From assembly GCF_900119365.1 (NCBI RefSeq), contig NZ_FPJO01000002.1, positions 434,001 through 498,000 on the forward strand: DNA of 64,000 nucleotides, read 5' to 3'. The DNA comes from Streptomyces atratus (GTDB lineage Bacteria > Actinomycetota > Actinomycetes > Streptomycetales > Streptomycetaceae). Shown here in pieces: positions 45,703 through 53,258 of the stretch (position 1 is the stretch's first letter; every line of letters starts with the position of its first letter). The notes below the pieces were generated by a model, which made no database searches, was not told the DNA's origin, and saw only the letters and a list, made by a program, of their open reading frames with translations. A program made the translations under genes and the position numbers.

Positions 45703-45938
45703 CTCTGGCCTGCTCGTTCGGCGCTGACCAGCCACCCGGTCCCCGCCTGCCTGCTTGTGGCCGACGGGCACCTCCTGCTGGTCGGAGGCGGCGTCGCGGG
45801 GTGCAAACGGGCCGACCTTTCGAGGATGCGACGAATCCCCGGCCGGTGCGAAATTCCTCGGCTCCGCCGGACAGCGGGGCGGGCCCGCTCGCCGGGTATT
45901 CGCTTCTCACCGGACCCGCCCCGTGCGAGAGTCGTACG

Positions 45939-46523
45939 GTGACTGACTCCCACAATGGTTCTGCCCGCGCACTTGACCTGCTGCGCTGGCAGTTCGACCT
46001 GACATGGTCGCTGTTCGAGTACCACCTGGAGCGGCTCGTCCCCGAGGACTTCCTGTGGGAACCCGCTGCGGATTGCTGGACGGTGCACCGGGCCGACGAC
46101 GGGACATGGACAGTGGACTGGGCGGAGACCGAGCCCGATCCTGTTCCTGTGCCGACCATCGGCTGGCTGAGCTGGCACATCGGCTGGTGGTGGAGCGTGG
46201 CCGTGGATCACGCCTACGGGAGAACGCCCCGAGAGCGGGAGGACATCGCCTGGCCCGGCGCGGGGGAGCCGACCGTCGAGTGGTTGCGCGGCCTGCGTGA
46301 GGACTGGCTGGAGGCGCTGGACCAGCTCACCCCTGCCGGTCTGGCCACCACCGGCCCGTTCCCGTGGCCGGACGATCCTCGGCACACCGTCGCCCACATG
46401 ATTGCCTGGGTCAACGCCGAACTGATGAAGAATGTCGCAGAGATCGGCCAACTGCGCCTTCAGCGAGCCGTCGGCCAGGTACCGAACCGGACCGGCGATC
46501 CCGCCCCTGCCCGGTCGGCGTAG
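45939..46523 (+). CDS. DinB-family protein
   Basis: A 194-residue DinB/YfiT-like four-helix-bundle protein. The metal-site histidines are expected in WLSWHIGWWWSVAVDHAYG and in DDPRHTVAHMIAWVNAELMKN. The GTG start at 45939 follows GAGAG. DinB relatives include bacillithiol/mycothiol-dependent transferases. The last 15-20 residues (VGQVPNRTGDPAPARSA) run up to a rearranged phosphatase relic, so the natural C-terminus may have been altered. Confidence 0.8.
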   Translation: MTDSHNGSARALDLLRWQFDLTWSLFEYHLERLVPEDFLWEPAADCWTVHRADDGTWTVDWAETEPDPVPVPTIGWLSWHIGWWWSVAVDHAYGRTPREREDIAWPGAGEPTVEWLRGLREDWLEALDQLTPAGLATTGPFPWPDDPRHTVAHMIAWVNAELMKNVAEIGQLRLQRAVGQVPNRTGDPAPARSA

Positions 46524-46539
46524 ACAGCGCCTGTCATCG

Positions 46540-46899
46540 CGAGCGGTTCCGGTGATCGCCTCGTCCGCCGCCCGCGGGTCGTCCTTGGCCACCCAGAACC
46601 CGCCCGGCCGGTTCCGGTGGGCGCGCAGGTCCCGCAGGATTCGGCGGTACTCGTCGCTCCCCTCGGCGACGGCTCCGAGCTGTCCGGTCTCCGGGCTGAC
46701 CGGTGCCGCCCTGCTCAGCAACGGGGCCAGCCGCATCGTGGACCGGTTCCGGCTCGTCGACTGGCCAGGGGCCATGGCCCTCCTGGCATCGAGCGGCCCC
46801 GCCGAGATCGTCCATCGCGTGCGGCAGGCGGAGGCACGTCACGCGGTGGCGGCGGACGATGCGACGGTCGCACACTGCACCGGCCTCGGCACGATTTGA
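46540..46899 (+). pseudogene. PP2C-like phosphatase relic with an inverted internal segment
   Basis: On the plus strand, about 46690-46899 encodes the C-terminal end of a PP2C-type phosphatase: SGLTGAALLSNGASRIVDRF, WPGAMALLASSGPAEIVHRV and the metal-site motif ADDATVAHC before a TGA. On the minus strand, about 46690-46545 encodes the segment that should precede it: DEYRRILRDLRAHRNRPGGF, then WVAKDDPRAADEAITGT. Flipping this segment of about 145 bases would join the two parts in correct order and orientation. The N-terminal part of the gene is absent. Family order is from memory. Confidence 0.65.
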
Positions 46900-46910
46900 C
46901 TCGGCACTAC

Positions 46911-46928
46911 ATATCGCGAAAGCTAGAT
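46911..46928. promoter_or_regulatory. Candidate ArsR operator upstream of its own gene
   Basis: ATATCGCGAAAGCTAGAT (46911-46928), read on the minus strand, begins ATCTAGC and ends ATAT. It shares the ATCTAG half-site with the site before the MFS gene and lies after a TTGACT hexamer (46896-46901), so it overlaps the likely promoter. Confidence 0.45.
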
Positions 46929-46973
46929 GCGTACCACAGAGAGAGTTTCAGAGAGATCCGGAGGGGTGGAGCG

Positions 46974-47285
46974 ATGGACCCGCTGGCCGTGCACAAGGCG
47001 CTCGCCAATCCCGCGCGCCTGCAGTTCATGCAGTGGCTGAGGGAGCCCGAGAAGCATTTCGACGAGGACTCCTACCAGCAGCAGGGGCTCGGCTTCCACA
47101 TCGGCGTGTGCGTCGGCGACATCCAGAAGCGGTCCGGGCTGGCGCAGTCGGTGGTGTCCGGCTACCTGCAGACCCTGAAGGACGCGGGGCTGCTCACCTC
47201 GGAGCGCATCGGCAAGTGGACGTACTACCGGCGCAACGAGCCGGCGATCGCGGAGTTCGCCGCGCACGTCCGCGACGAGCTGTAG
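46974..47285 (+). CDS. ArsR-family regulator
   Basis: A 103-residue ArsR-type winged-helix repressor. HKALANPARLQFMQWLREPE is the family's opening helix, and QKRSGLAQSVVSGYLQTLKDAG is the recognition helix with IGKWTYYRRNE as wing. No CxC metal site is seen, so it probably senses an organic compound. GGAGGGGTGGAG precedes the ATG. It lies 93 bases before an MFS transporter with a related operator-like sequence, implying control of that exporter. Confidence 0.9.
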   Translation: MDPLAVHKALANPARLQFMQWLREPEKHFDEDSYQQQGLGFHIGVCVGDIQKRSGLAQSVVSGYLQTLKDAGLLTSERIGKWTYYRRNEPAIAEFAAHVRDEL

Positions 47286-47337
47286 ACCGGCTCCGGCCCC
47301 GACCCCTCACGCGCGCCCTCGACACCCACTTCAATAC

Positions 47338-47353
47338 ATCTACTTTTCTAGAT
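47338..47353. promoter_or_regulatory. Candidate ArsR operator before the MFS gene
   Basis: ATCTACTTTTCTAGAT has perfect 5-base arms (ATCTA/TAGAT) and sits 26 bases before the MFS start in a short AT-rich patch. Its resemblance to the site upstream of arsR suggests a common repressor. Confidence 0.5.
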
Positions 47354-47378
47354 TTAACGAAAGGTAACGGCCGTTCCG

Positions 47379-48605
47379 ATGAGAAAGACCTCCCTCACCG
47401 TTCTGGTGCTCGCCCTGGGCGTGTTCGGGATCATCACCACCGAGATGGGGATGGTCGGCGTGCTGCCCCGGGTCTCGGCCGAACTCGGTGTCACACCGTC
47501 CGCCGCCGGCTGGCTCGTGGGGGTGTTCGCCCTGGTCATCGCAGTGTCCGGGCCGTTCACAACGCTGCTTGCGTCCGGTATCGACCGCAAGAAGGTGCTC
47601 GCCGCCGCGATCGCGGTGTTCGCGCTCTCCAACGCTGTCTACGCACTCACCACGCAGTACGAGGTGATGCTCGCCTTCCGCGTCGTTCCCGCCCTCTTCC
47701 ATCCCGTGTTCTTCGCGGTCGCGCTCGCCACCGCCGCGCGGTTGGTACCCGCGAAGGACGCGACCCGGGCCACGACGACCGTGTTCGCCGGGGTCACCGT
47801 CGGCTTCGCGCTCGGCGTGCCGTTGACCTCGTACCTCGCCGGACATCTGTCGCTCGCTTCGGCCTTCTGGTTCGGCGCACTCGTCAATCTGATCGCGTTC
47901 CTCGGCATTCTGTGGTTCGTCCCGTCGATGCCGGTTCCGGATTCCCAACGGTCTTCGTACGGTGCCCAGTTGAGCATTCTCAAGCGGCCCCGCATGTGGC
48001 TGACCATCACCTCCGTCGTCCTCGTCTTCGCGGCCATGTTCTCGGTCTACGGCTACTCCGCCGAGTACCTGGGGCAGGTCACGCACATGGACGGTACGTG
48101 GGTCAGCGCCATGCTGATGGCGTTCGGCATCGTGATGATCCTCGGGAACTTCGCCTTCGGCAGCCTGTTGCGGCGCAACCTCGTCGGCACGGTGGTCGCG
48201 TATCCGGTGCTGTGTCTGCTGGTCTACGTCCTTCTGTACGCCGTCGGCCCGTTGTTCGCACCGATGGTTCCGGCGGTCCTGGTCTGGGGTGCCGTGCACT
48301 CGGGCGGACTCATCGTGAGCCAGAGCTGGCTGGGGCGGGACGCGAGCGATGCACCCGAGTTCGGGAACAGCCTCTTCATCTCGTTCTCCAACCTCGGCAT
48401 CACCGTCGGCACCGCCGTCGGCGGCTGGGTCATGGCTGAGTACGGAGCCCGCCAACTCGCCTGGGCCGGAGTCGGGTTCTCGGTCGCCGCTCTGATGGTG
48501 ATGGCGTTGCGGCTGAGTCCGGAGCGGGGGCGGGATCGAGGCGGGGTGCGGCAGGCCGTGTCGCCCGGCCCGAGCGGGCAGGCGCCCGGGGAGGTGGGGG
48601 TCTGA
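47379..48605 (+). CDS. MFS drug/sugar efflux transporter (DHA1 type)
   Basis: A 408-residue transporter with 12 predicted membrane segments. The opening MRKTSLTVLVLALGVFGIIT, with TEMGMVGVLPRVSAELGVTPS, is typical of the AraJ/DHA1 efflux group; the loop 2-3 motif reads LLASGIDRKKVLAAAIA. Substrate unknown. It follows the ArsR gene and carries its own operator-like palindrome, so expression should rise when ArsR releases its ligand-dependent repression. Confidence 0.9.
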   Translation: MRKTSLTVLVLALGVFGIITTEMGMVGVLPRVSAELGVTPSAAGWLVGVFALVIAVSGPFTTLLASGIDRKKVLAAAIAVFALSNAVYALTTQYEVMLAFRVVPALFHPVFFAVALATAARLVPAKDATRATTTVFAGVTVGFALGVPLTSYLAGHLSLASAFWFGALVNLIAFLGILWFVPSMPVPDSQRSSYGAQLSILKRPRMWLTITSVVLVFAAMFSVYGYSAEYLGQVTHMDGTWVSAMLMAFGIVMILGNFAFGSLLRRNLVGTVVAYPVLCLLVYVLLYAVGPLFAPMVPAVLVWGAVHSGGLIVSQSWLGRDASDAPEFGNSLFISFSNLGITVGTAVGGWVMAEYGARQLAWAGVGFSVAALMVMALRLSPERGRDRGGVRQAVSPGPSGQAPGEVGV

Positions 48606-49048
48606 CAAGACCCGCGGGGGCGAGGGGCGGTGCACCTGCAAGGCCCGGCTTTCCGCGTCGGTCGGACCGCAGGCGCAGGGAGTACCGGACCGGTCCTCGG
48701 CCCAGCGGCGGTGATCCCCGACGGATGCCCGACGACGGCGCACATGGCGGAAGCGGCCGCACGCGGCGGGAAGGGGGAAAGCGCAGCGGACGGAGTGGGC
48801 TGAACGGACTCGTATCCGTCGGCGTCGCTGCGCGCCGGACGCCTCACCGATGACCCGGTACGGCCAAACGAGTGTCTCCCGGACCAACTCCGGGGCACGC
48901 CGTGGCGTCGTTCAGGAGACTGGCGGCCGGTGCTGACGGTGCTTCGCGGAACGCCGTAGTGGACGGACGATTTCCGGCCACAACACAACACCCCTTACCC
49001 TGCGATACATCGGTCACCAACGGTCGGCCGGGACAGAAGGGCGACAAC
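48606..49048. other. Intergenic region before the Ala/Lys-rich protein
   Basis: 443 bases with no frame of convincing codon bias on either strand. The last 60 bases become AT-richer (ACAACACAACACC, GCGATACATCGG) and probably hold the promoter of the downstream gene. Nothing else is recognisable. Confidence 0.4.
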
Positions 49049-49948
49049 ATGACCTCCGAGACCAACACACTGGTCACCATCGATGCCACAACTACCTTGC
49101 TGGAGGAGGAACTTCCGATCCTTGAGCAGCACCAGCAGACCCTGGAGAAGGAGCTCGCGACTGTCACCGAGCGCCTGGAGTCGGTGCGGACCGCGCTGAC
49201 AGCGCTGCGTGCGCTGTCGGGCGTCCCCACCCCCGCCCCTGCTCCCTCCGCGAGCGCGGTGGCGGAGCCGAAGGCGGCGGAGCCGAAGGCGGCGGAGCCG
49301 GGTGAGACGGAGGACGCCAAGGCCGACGCGGCGAGCGCTCCCGCTGCCAGGATTCCGCAGCAGGCGCAGGATTCCATCGACTCCGTCGACTCCCACGAAT
49401 CCGCCGTCCAGGCAAAAGCCCCGCAGGAGCAGGCCGCGGCCACCCCCGCGCGCCGTGCCGCCCGCAAGGCGCCCGCCGCGCCCAAGGGCCGCAAGCAGGC
49501 CGCCGCCAAGCCGAGGGCCCAGCGCGGCCAGGCCAAGAAGGCCGTCGCCGCCGAGCCCGCCGAGGAGGCCAAGGACGCCAAGGACGCCAAGGACGCCAAG
49601 GACGCCAAGGCGACGGCCAAGTCCGCCGTACCGGCGAAGGCGACCAGGACGGCCAGGGCGACGACCAAGGCCGCCAAGCCCGCGAAGGCCAAGGCGCCGA
49701 AGAAGGCCGCGACCTCCGCGGCCGCCGCACCGGCCGTCGACGACAGCGGCAGCCTCACCGAGCTGACCATGAAGGTGCTCGCCGCGTCCGGCGACACCCC
49801 CGTCCGCGCCCGCGACGTGACGAAGGCCCTGGGGCGCGAGCTCACCCCCAACGGCATCAACACCGTCCGCAGCACCCTCGACCGGCTCGTCGCCACCTCC
49901 CGGGCCCACCGCGCCGGCCGGGGCCTCTACCAGGCCCCCGCGAACTGA
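49049..49948 (+). CDS. Ala/Lys-rich histone-like protein with coiled coil and winged helix
   Basis: A 299-residue protein with three zones. Residues about 10-57 form a coiled coil (LLEEELPILEQHQQTLEKEL). The middle (about 60-230) is low-complexity Ala/Pro/Lys with runs such as EEAKDAKDAKDAKDAKATAK and several KAPAAPK-like motifs, resembling histone H1 tails. The C-terminal 65 residues (LTELTMKVLAASGDTPVRAR, NTVRSTLDRLVATSRAHRAG) look like a winged helix. The combination suggests a DNA-binding, nucleoid-associated or regulatory protein. A strong hairpin terminator follows. I cannot name it. Confidence 0.75.
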   Translation: MTSETNTLVTIDATTTLLEEELPILEQHQQTLEKELATVTERLESVRTALTALRALSGVPTPAPAPSASAVAEPKAAEPKAAEPGETEDAKADAASAPAARIPQQAQDSIDSVDSHESAVQAKAPQEQAAATPARRAARKAPAAPKGRKQAAAKPRAQRGQAKKAVAAEPAEEAKDAKDAKDAKDAKATAKSAVPAKATRTARATTKAAKPAKAKAPKKAATSAAAAPAVDDSGSLTELTMKVLAASGDTPVRARDVTKALGRELTPNGINTVRSTLDRLVATSRAHRAGRGLYQAPAN

Positions 49949-49974
49949 CCTTTCAAATAAAGGGAGTTCATCGG

Positions 49975-50009
49975 ATACCCGGTGCCGCCGCCTCGGCGGC
50001 ACCGGGTAT
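49975..50009 (+). terminator. Terminator after the Ala/Lys-rich protein
   Basis: ATACCCGGTGCCGCC (49975-49989) pairs perfectly with GGCGGCACCGGGTAT (49995-50009) around GCCTC, with TCG following. Confidence 0.85.
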
Positions 50010-50016
50010 TCGTTCG

Positions 50017-50043
50017 TTGCGGCAGGGCGTCCGTCTGTAGGTT
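50017..50043 (+). promoter_or_regulatory. Leaderless promoter of the GNAT gene
   Basis: TTGCGG (50017-50022) and TAGGTT (50038-50043) are separated by 15 bases, and the ATG at 50050 falls where transcription should start. No ribosome binding site is present, as expected for a leaderless mRNA. Confidence 0.55.
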
Positions 50044-50049
50044 GCCCGC

Positions 50050-50529
50050 ATGTCTTCAACACTGCGGCTGGAAAAGGTCACGTCGGACAATGTCGAGGCT
50101 GCCTGCCAACTGAAAGTACGACCCGACCAGGACGGGCTCGTGAAGCCGGTCGCCTGGTCGCTGGCCCAGGCCTACGTGACCCCCGACATCGCCTGGCCCC
50201 GGCTGATCTTCGACGGCGAGCAGCTCGTCGGCTTCGTCATGGCCTTCTTCGACGTCCGGTTCCACCCGGACGACCCGAACGACGTCCGGCTGCGCTCCGG
50301 GCTCTGGCGGCTGAACATCGCCGCCGATCAACAGGCACGAGGATACGGGCGCTTCGCGGTGGAGGCGGTGTGCGAGGAGATCCGGCGGCGGGGGCAGACG
50401 CGTGCGACCGTGAGCTGGGTCCCCGGTGAACACGGGCCCGAGCAGTTCTACTTCAAGCTCGGGTTCCGGCTCACCGGGGAGACGAGCGGGGACCAGGTCG
50501 TCGGTGAGCTGGAGCTCGGCGACGCGTAG
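50050..50529 (+). CDS. GNAT-family N-acetyltransferase
   Basis: A 159-residue GNAT protein. The acetyl-CoA-binding segment reads WRLNIAADQQARGYGRFAVEAV, containing the Q/RxxGxG/A motif, and the preceding strand LVGFVMAFFDV supplies motif D. It resembles SpeG/diamine acetyltransferases, but the substrate cannot be fixed. Probably translated from a leaderless mRNA. Confidence 0.9.
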   Translation: MSSTLRLEKVTSDNVEAACQLKVRPDQDGLVKPVAWSLAQAYVTPDIAWPRLIFDGEQLVGFVMAFFDVRFHPDDPNDVRLRSGLWRLNIAADQQARGYGRFAVEAVCEEIRRRGQTRATVSWVPGEHGPEQFYFKLGFRLTGETSGDQVVGELELGDA

Positions 50530-50672
50530 TGCTGTGCCGCGCGGTGCGACGCGGTGCTGTGATGTGCTGCGATGTGCTGCGTGCGTAGCGCTGTGGCCGG
50601 AAACGATCAGCGGGGTGGCGGGAGTGTCCGTCCGTGAGGCGGCGGGGGCGTACGTCGGTGGGGCGCGCCCGG

Positions 50673-51206
50673 TCAGCCGAGGTGGGCTGCGATGACCCGC
50701 GCGCACTCCATGGACCCGCTCCGCGTCGTGTCCACCTCGATGTCGTACGTCACGCCCTGATGGACCAGGTCCGCCTGTGCGGCCGCCATGCCCGGGACGC
50801 GGTCGCCCCGCGCGATCTCGCGGACGGCGGCGACGGCGCTCTCGCACCGGACGCCCACCCACAGCACCCGGATCCCGCCGAGCGCCTTCTGCCACCGCTG
50901 CTGGGAGGCCGCGCCGCCGAGGAACACCTCGTCGACGATGACCCCGGCTCCCGCGCGGGCCATCGCGACGACCCCCTCGATCCATGCCGTCTCCAACGTA
51001 CGGAACTCGGGGCCGACGACCACTTCGCCGTCCGGAGCGAACTCGATGCCCGCGTCCGACTCGCGCATGGACGCGGGCATCGCCTCGACCAGTGTGTCGA
51101 CGCCGAAGGTCAGCCACGGATCCGGCAACACCGCCTGAAGGCACCGGGCGATCCCGGACTTCCCCGAGCTGGAACCACCGTTCAGCACGATCATCTGTGT
51201 CTTCAC
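50673..51206 (-). CDS. Chloramphenicol phosphotransferase-like kinase
   Basis: A 177-residue P-loop kinase. Walker A is GGSSSGKSG (10-18), followed by the CPT-type block [20 protein letters not shown], whose Asp is the expected general base. The later [18 protein letters not shown] and [18 protein letters not shown] are also typical. Chloramphenicol 3-O-phosphotransferase is known from Streptomyces venezuelae; many homologues phosphorylate unknown substrates, so resistance is not implied. Confidence 0.85.
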   Translation of the reverse strand: MKTQMIVLNGGSSSGKSGIARCLQAVLPDPWLTFGVDTLVEAMPASMRESDAGIEFAPDGEVVVGPEFRTLETAWIEGVVAMARAGAGVIVDEVFLGGAASQQRWQKALGGIRVLWVGVRCESAVAAVREIARGDRVPGMAAAQADLVHQGVTYDIEVDTTRSGSMECARVIAAHLG

Positions 51207-51218
51207 CGGGCCACACTA

Positions 51219-51416
51219 AGACCGACCGGCAATAGGGGGGCGGCGTCGCGGGGCTGGGCACGCACATCTGCCGCGTTGTCGTCAATCAACAACTTCCCCA
51301 AGCTCTCGGCTTCGCTCGAGCAGGGGAGACCCCATTGCGTTGCCTCAGTCCTCCGCCTTGCAGCTGCACGCACCCAGCCCCGCTCCTTCACCCACCCCCC
51401 AATTGCCGGTCGGTCT
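51219..51416. mobile_element. Miniature inverted-repeat element (about 198 bp)
   Basis: The ends AGACCGACCGGCAATAGGGG and, on the opposite strand, AGACCGACCGGCAATTGGGG match at 21 of 22 positions when extended by two bases. Further in, GCGGGGCTGGGCACGCAC pairs with GCGGGGCTGGGTGCGTGC from the other side, so the whole unit folds on itself. The centre holds CTCTCGGCTTCGCTCGAGCA, which I recall as widespread in Streptomyces intergenic DNA. It encodes no protein, consistent with a non-autonomous MITE. A target-site duplication is not clear. Confidence 0.65.
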
Positions 51417-51603
51417 AGAACCTGGCAGCGGACCGGTGCGATGGTGTGGTCAACGCGGTGAAACCTGCCCATGACCCACTTGGCCGTCGGCAGAACCGTT
51501 TCGGCAGTTCCCGTCCGGGTGACGGAACCCCGCATTCGGCAGTAACCGCAGGTCAGCAGCGCAGACTTGGGGCGTTTCCGATCCCGTGCAAGGAGTTCCC
51601 CCC
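51417..51603. other. Leader region of the small secreted protein
   Basis: 187 bases between the miniature element and the secreted protein gene. AAGGAG (51589-51594) is the ribosome binding site of the gene that follows. No further feature is recognised. Confidence 0.4.
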
Positions 51604-51951
51604 ATGCGTCTTCGCTCCACCGTTGCTGCCGCCTTCGGCGCGCTCGCGCTCATTGTCGCCGTGCCGACCTCGGCCGGCGCGGCCACCGGAGACTTCAGGT
51701 ACACCTACACCGGCCACGGCGGATCGCCGCAGTTCGGCTTCCTCGTCGACCCGCCGAGCCAGATGTGCATCACCCTGCCCGAGGTGGCCGACCCCTCTTC
51801 GTCCAACCCCGCCCACACCCCCTGGAACTTCACCTACTCCAGCGCGACGGTCTTCACCGGCCCCGACTGCGAGGGCGACTACTTCACCCTCCGGCCCAAC
51901 GGCGGCCACGCCTCCGAGCGGCTGAAGCTGCGCTCGGTCGTCTTCAGCTGA
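51604..51951 (+). CDS. Small secreted protein
   Basis: A 115-residue exported protein. The signal peptide (MRLRSTVAAAFGALALIVAV, cut after AGA near residue 26) leads to a mature domain of about 88 residues with two Cys (QMCITLPE; GPDCEGDYF), probably one disulphide, and Gly/aromatic-rich strands (FRYTYTGHGGSPQFGF). The ATG at 51604 is chosen because it begins the signal peptide; AAGGAG lies 9 bases upstream. I do not recognise the family; it could be a small extracellular inhibitor or surface protein. Confidence 0.75.
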   Translation: MRLRSTVAAAFGALALIVAVPTSAGAATGDFRYTYTGHGGSPQFGFLVDPPSQMCITLPEVADPSSSNPAHTPWNFTYSSATVFTGPDCEGDYFTLRPNGGHASERLKLRSVVFS

Positions 51952-52056
51952 TCCGCCGCACCCCGCGACCCCCACCCCGGTACGAGCCGCCCCGCCCTCG
52001 TACCGGGGTGGTGTCGTATACGGGAACGGCGCGACGACGGGGCAGCCGCTGACAGA

Positions 52057-52584
52057 ATGGGCGAAATGACCACACCTTCTGAGCCCCTCCATCCCGACCT
52101 CCTCGCGGCGAGGACGCTGGTCTACGAACCGAGCGGGCTCGTGTGCACGCGGCCGGTGCCCGAGGCGGAGAGCGCCGAGTACGGGGCACACTCGTTCACC
52201 GTGGACGGCTCCGCGGTCAGGTTCCGGGTGGCACGGACCACGCCGACGAAGGCCGGCCAGTTCGTGACGGTGTGGAAGCGGTCCGTGGACGGGCCGATCC
52301 GGCCCTACGACTCCGGGGACCCGGTCGACCTCTTCGTCATCAGCACCCGCGACGCCGGCGGCTTCGGGCAGTTCGTGTTCCCGCGTGACGTGCTCTGCGA
52401 GCGGGACATCGTGTCGCACAACGGTGTCGGCGGGAAGCGTGCCTTCCGCGTCTATCCGCCGTGGGTGACGACGACCGGTCGCCAGGCCGGCCGTACGCAG
52501 GAGTGGCAGGTGGAGTACTTCCTGCCGGTGCGGGAGGGCGAGCCGGTCGACCCCGTCCGGTGCCGGGCGCTCTACCACCCGTGA
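52057..52584 (+). CDS. MepB-family protein
   Basis: A 175-residue MepB-like protein: PEAESAEYGAHSFTVDGSAV, RVARTTPTKAGQFVTVWKR and LFVISTRDAGGFGQFVFP are the conserved blocks. In Staphylococcus mepB lies in the mepRAB drug-efflux operon, but its biochemical role is unknown. ATG 52057 and ATG 52066 are both possible starts. Single gene here. Confidence 0.88.
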   Translation: MGEMTTPSEPLHPDLLAARTLVYEPSGLVCTRPVPEAESAEYGAHSFTVDGSAVRFRVARTTPTKAGQFVTVWKRSVDGPIRPYDSGDPVDLFVISTRDAGGFGQFVFPRDVLCERDIVSHNGVGGKRAFRVYPPWVTTTGRQAGRTQEWQVEYFLPVREGEPVDPVRCRALYHP

Positions 52585-52670
52585 CGGTGCCCGCGGGTCA
52601 GCGGTAGTCCTCCGGGTGGCCCTGCATCCAGGTGTTGACGCGGTCGCGGGTGCCGGTCAGGGACTGCCGG

Positions 52671-53258
52671 TCAGGGGCGGTCGATCAGGGACTGCAGCGC
52701 GGGCGCGTACAGGTCCGCGATGTGTTCGGGGGTGGCGTCCGCGCCGGCACCTTCGCGGTGGAGGCTGAGGGTGGCGCCGAGGCCGAGGAGGTGGCCGGCG
52801 ATCAGTTCGGCGCGCAGGGCGCGTTCGCGGCCGGGGAGGCGGGCGGTCAGGGCGTCGGTGACCTGCTCCTGGAAGCGGTCGCGCAGCAGGGAGCGCTCGT
52901 CGCGGTTGCCGAGCGAGAAGACGACGCGCAGCAACGGGTCGGACTGCAGTTCGCGGCGGCGGTTCACCAGCGTCACCACCATGTGACGGCCCAGCACGCC
53001 GAGCGGGGCGTCGAAGAGTTCCGCGGCGGCGGGCCCGAAGTCGGCGACGGTGTTGAAGAGTTCTTCCTTGCGGCCGAAGTGCTTGACCACCAGGGACGGG
53101 CTCACGCCGGCGTCGGCCGCGATCCCCCTGATGGTGACCTCGGCATACGGGCGCTGGGTGAACGCCCGGCGGGCCGCGCGCAGGATCGCGTCCCGGCCGG
53201 TGCCCGGGTCGGCGGCGGGCCGGGCCGGAGCCGGTACGGTGGCCTGGCCACTGGTCAT
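52671..53258 (-). CDS. TetR-family regulator of the adjacent MFS exporter
   Basis: A 195-residue TetR regulator. The HTH (about residues 22-70) reads ILRAARRAFTQRPYAEVTIRG and ADAGVSPSLVVKHFGRKEEL. Its ATG overlaps the MFS stop as ATGA, so exporter and regulator form one operon. The large palindrome upstream of the MFS gene is the likely operator. Confidence 0.9.
   Translation of the reverse strand: MTSGQATVPAPARPAADPGTGRDAILRAARRAFTQRPYAEVTIRGIAADAGVSPSLVVKHFGRKEELFNTVADFGPAAAELFDAPLGVLGRHMVVTLVNRRRELQSDPLLRVVFSLGNRDERSLLRDRFQEQVTDALTARLPGRERALRAELIAGHLLGLGATLSLHREGAGADATPEHIADLYAPALQSLIDRP

Noticed and set aside
45703..45938. Small plus-strand frame reading MADGHLLLVGGGVAG as a precursor peptide or NUDIX start
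   Set aside because: No ribosome binding site, codon bias deteriorates after 20 codons and no family pattern is complete.
50530..50672. Short tandem repeat GATGTGCTGC near 50565
   Set aside because: Only two or three imperfect copies in GC-rich DNA; not enough to call a functional repeat.
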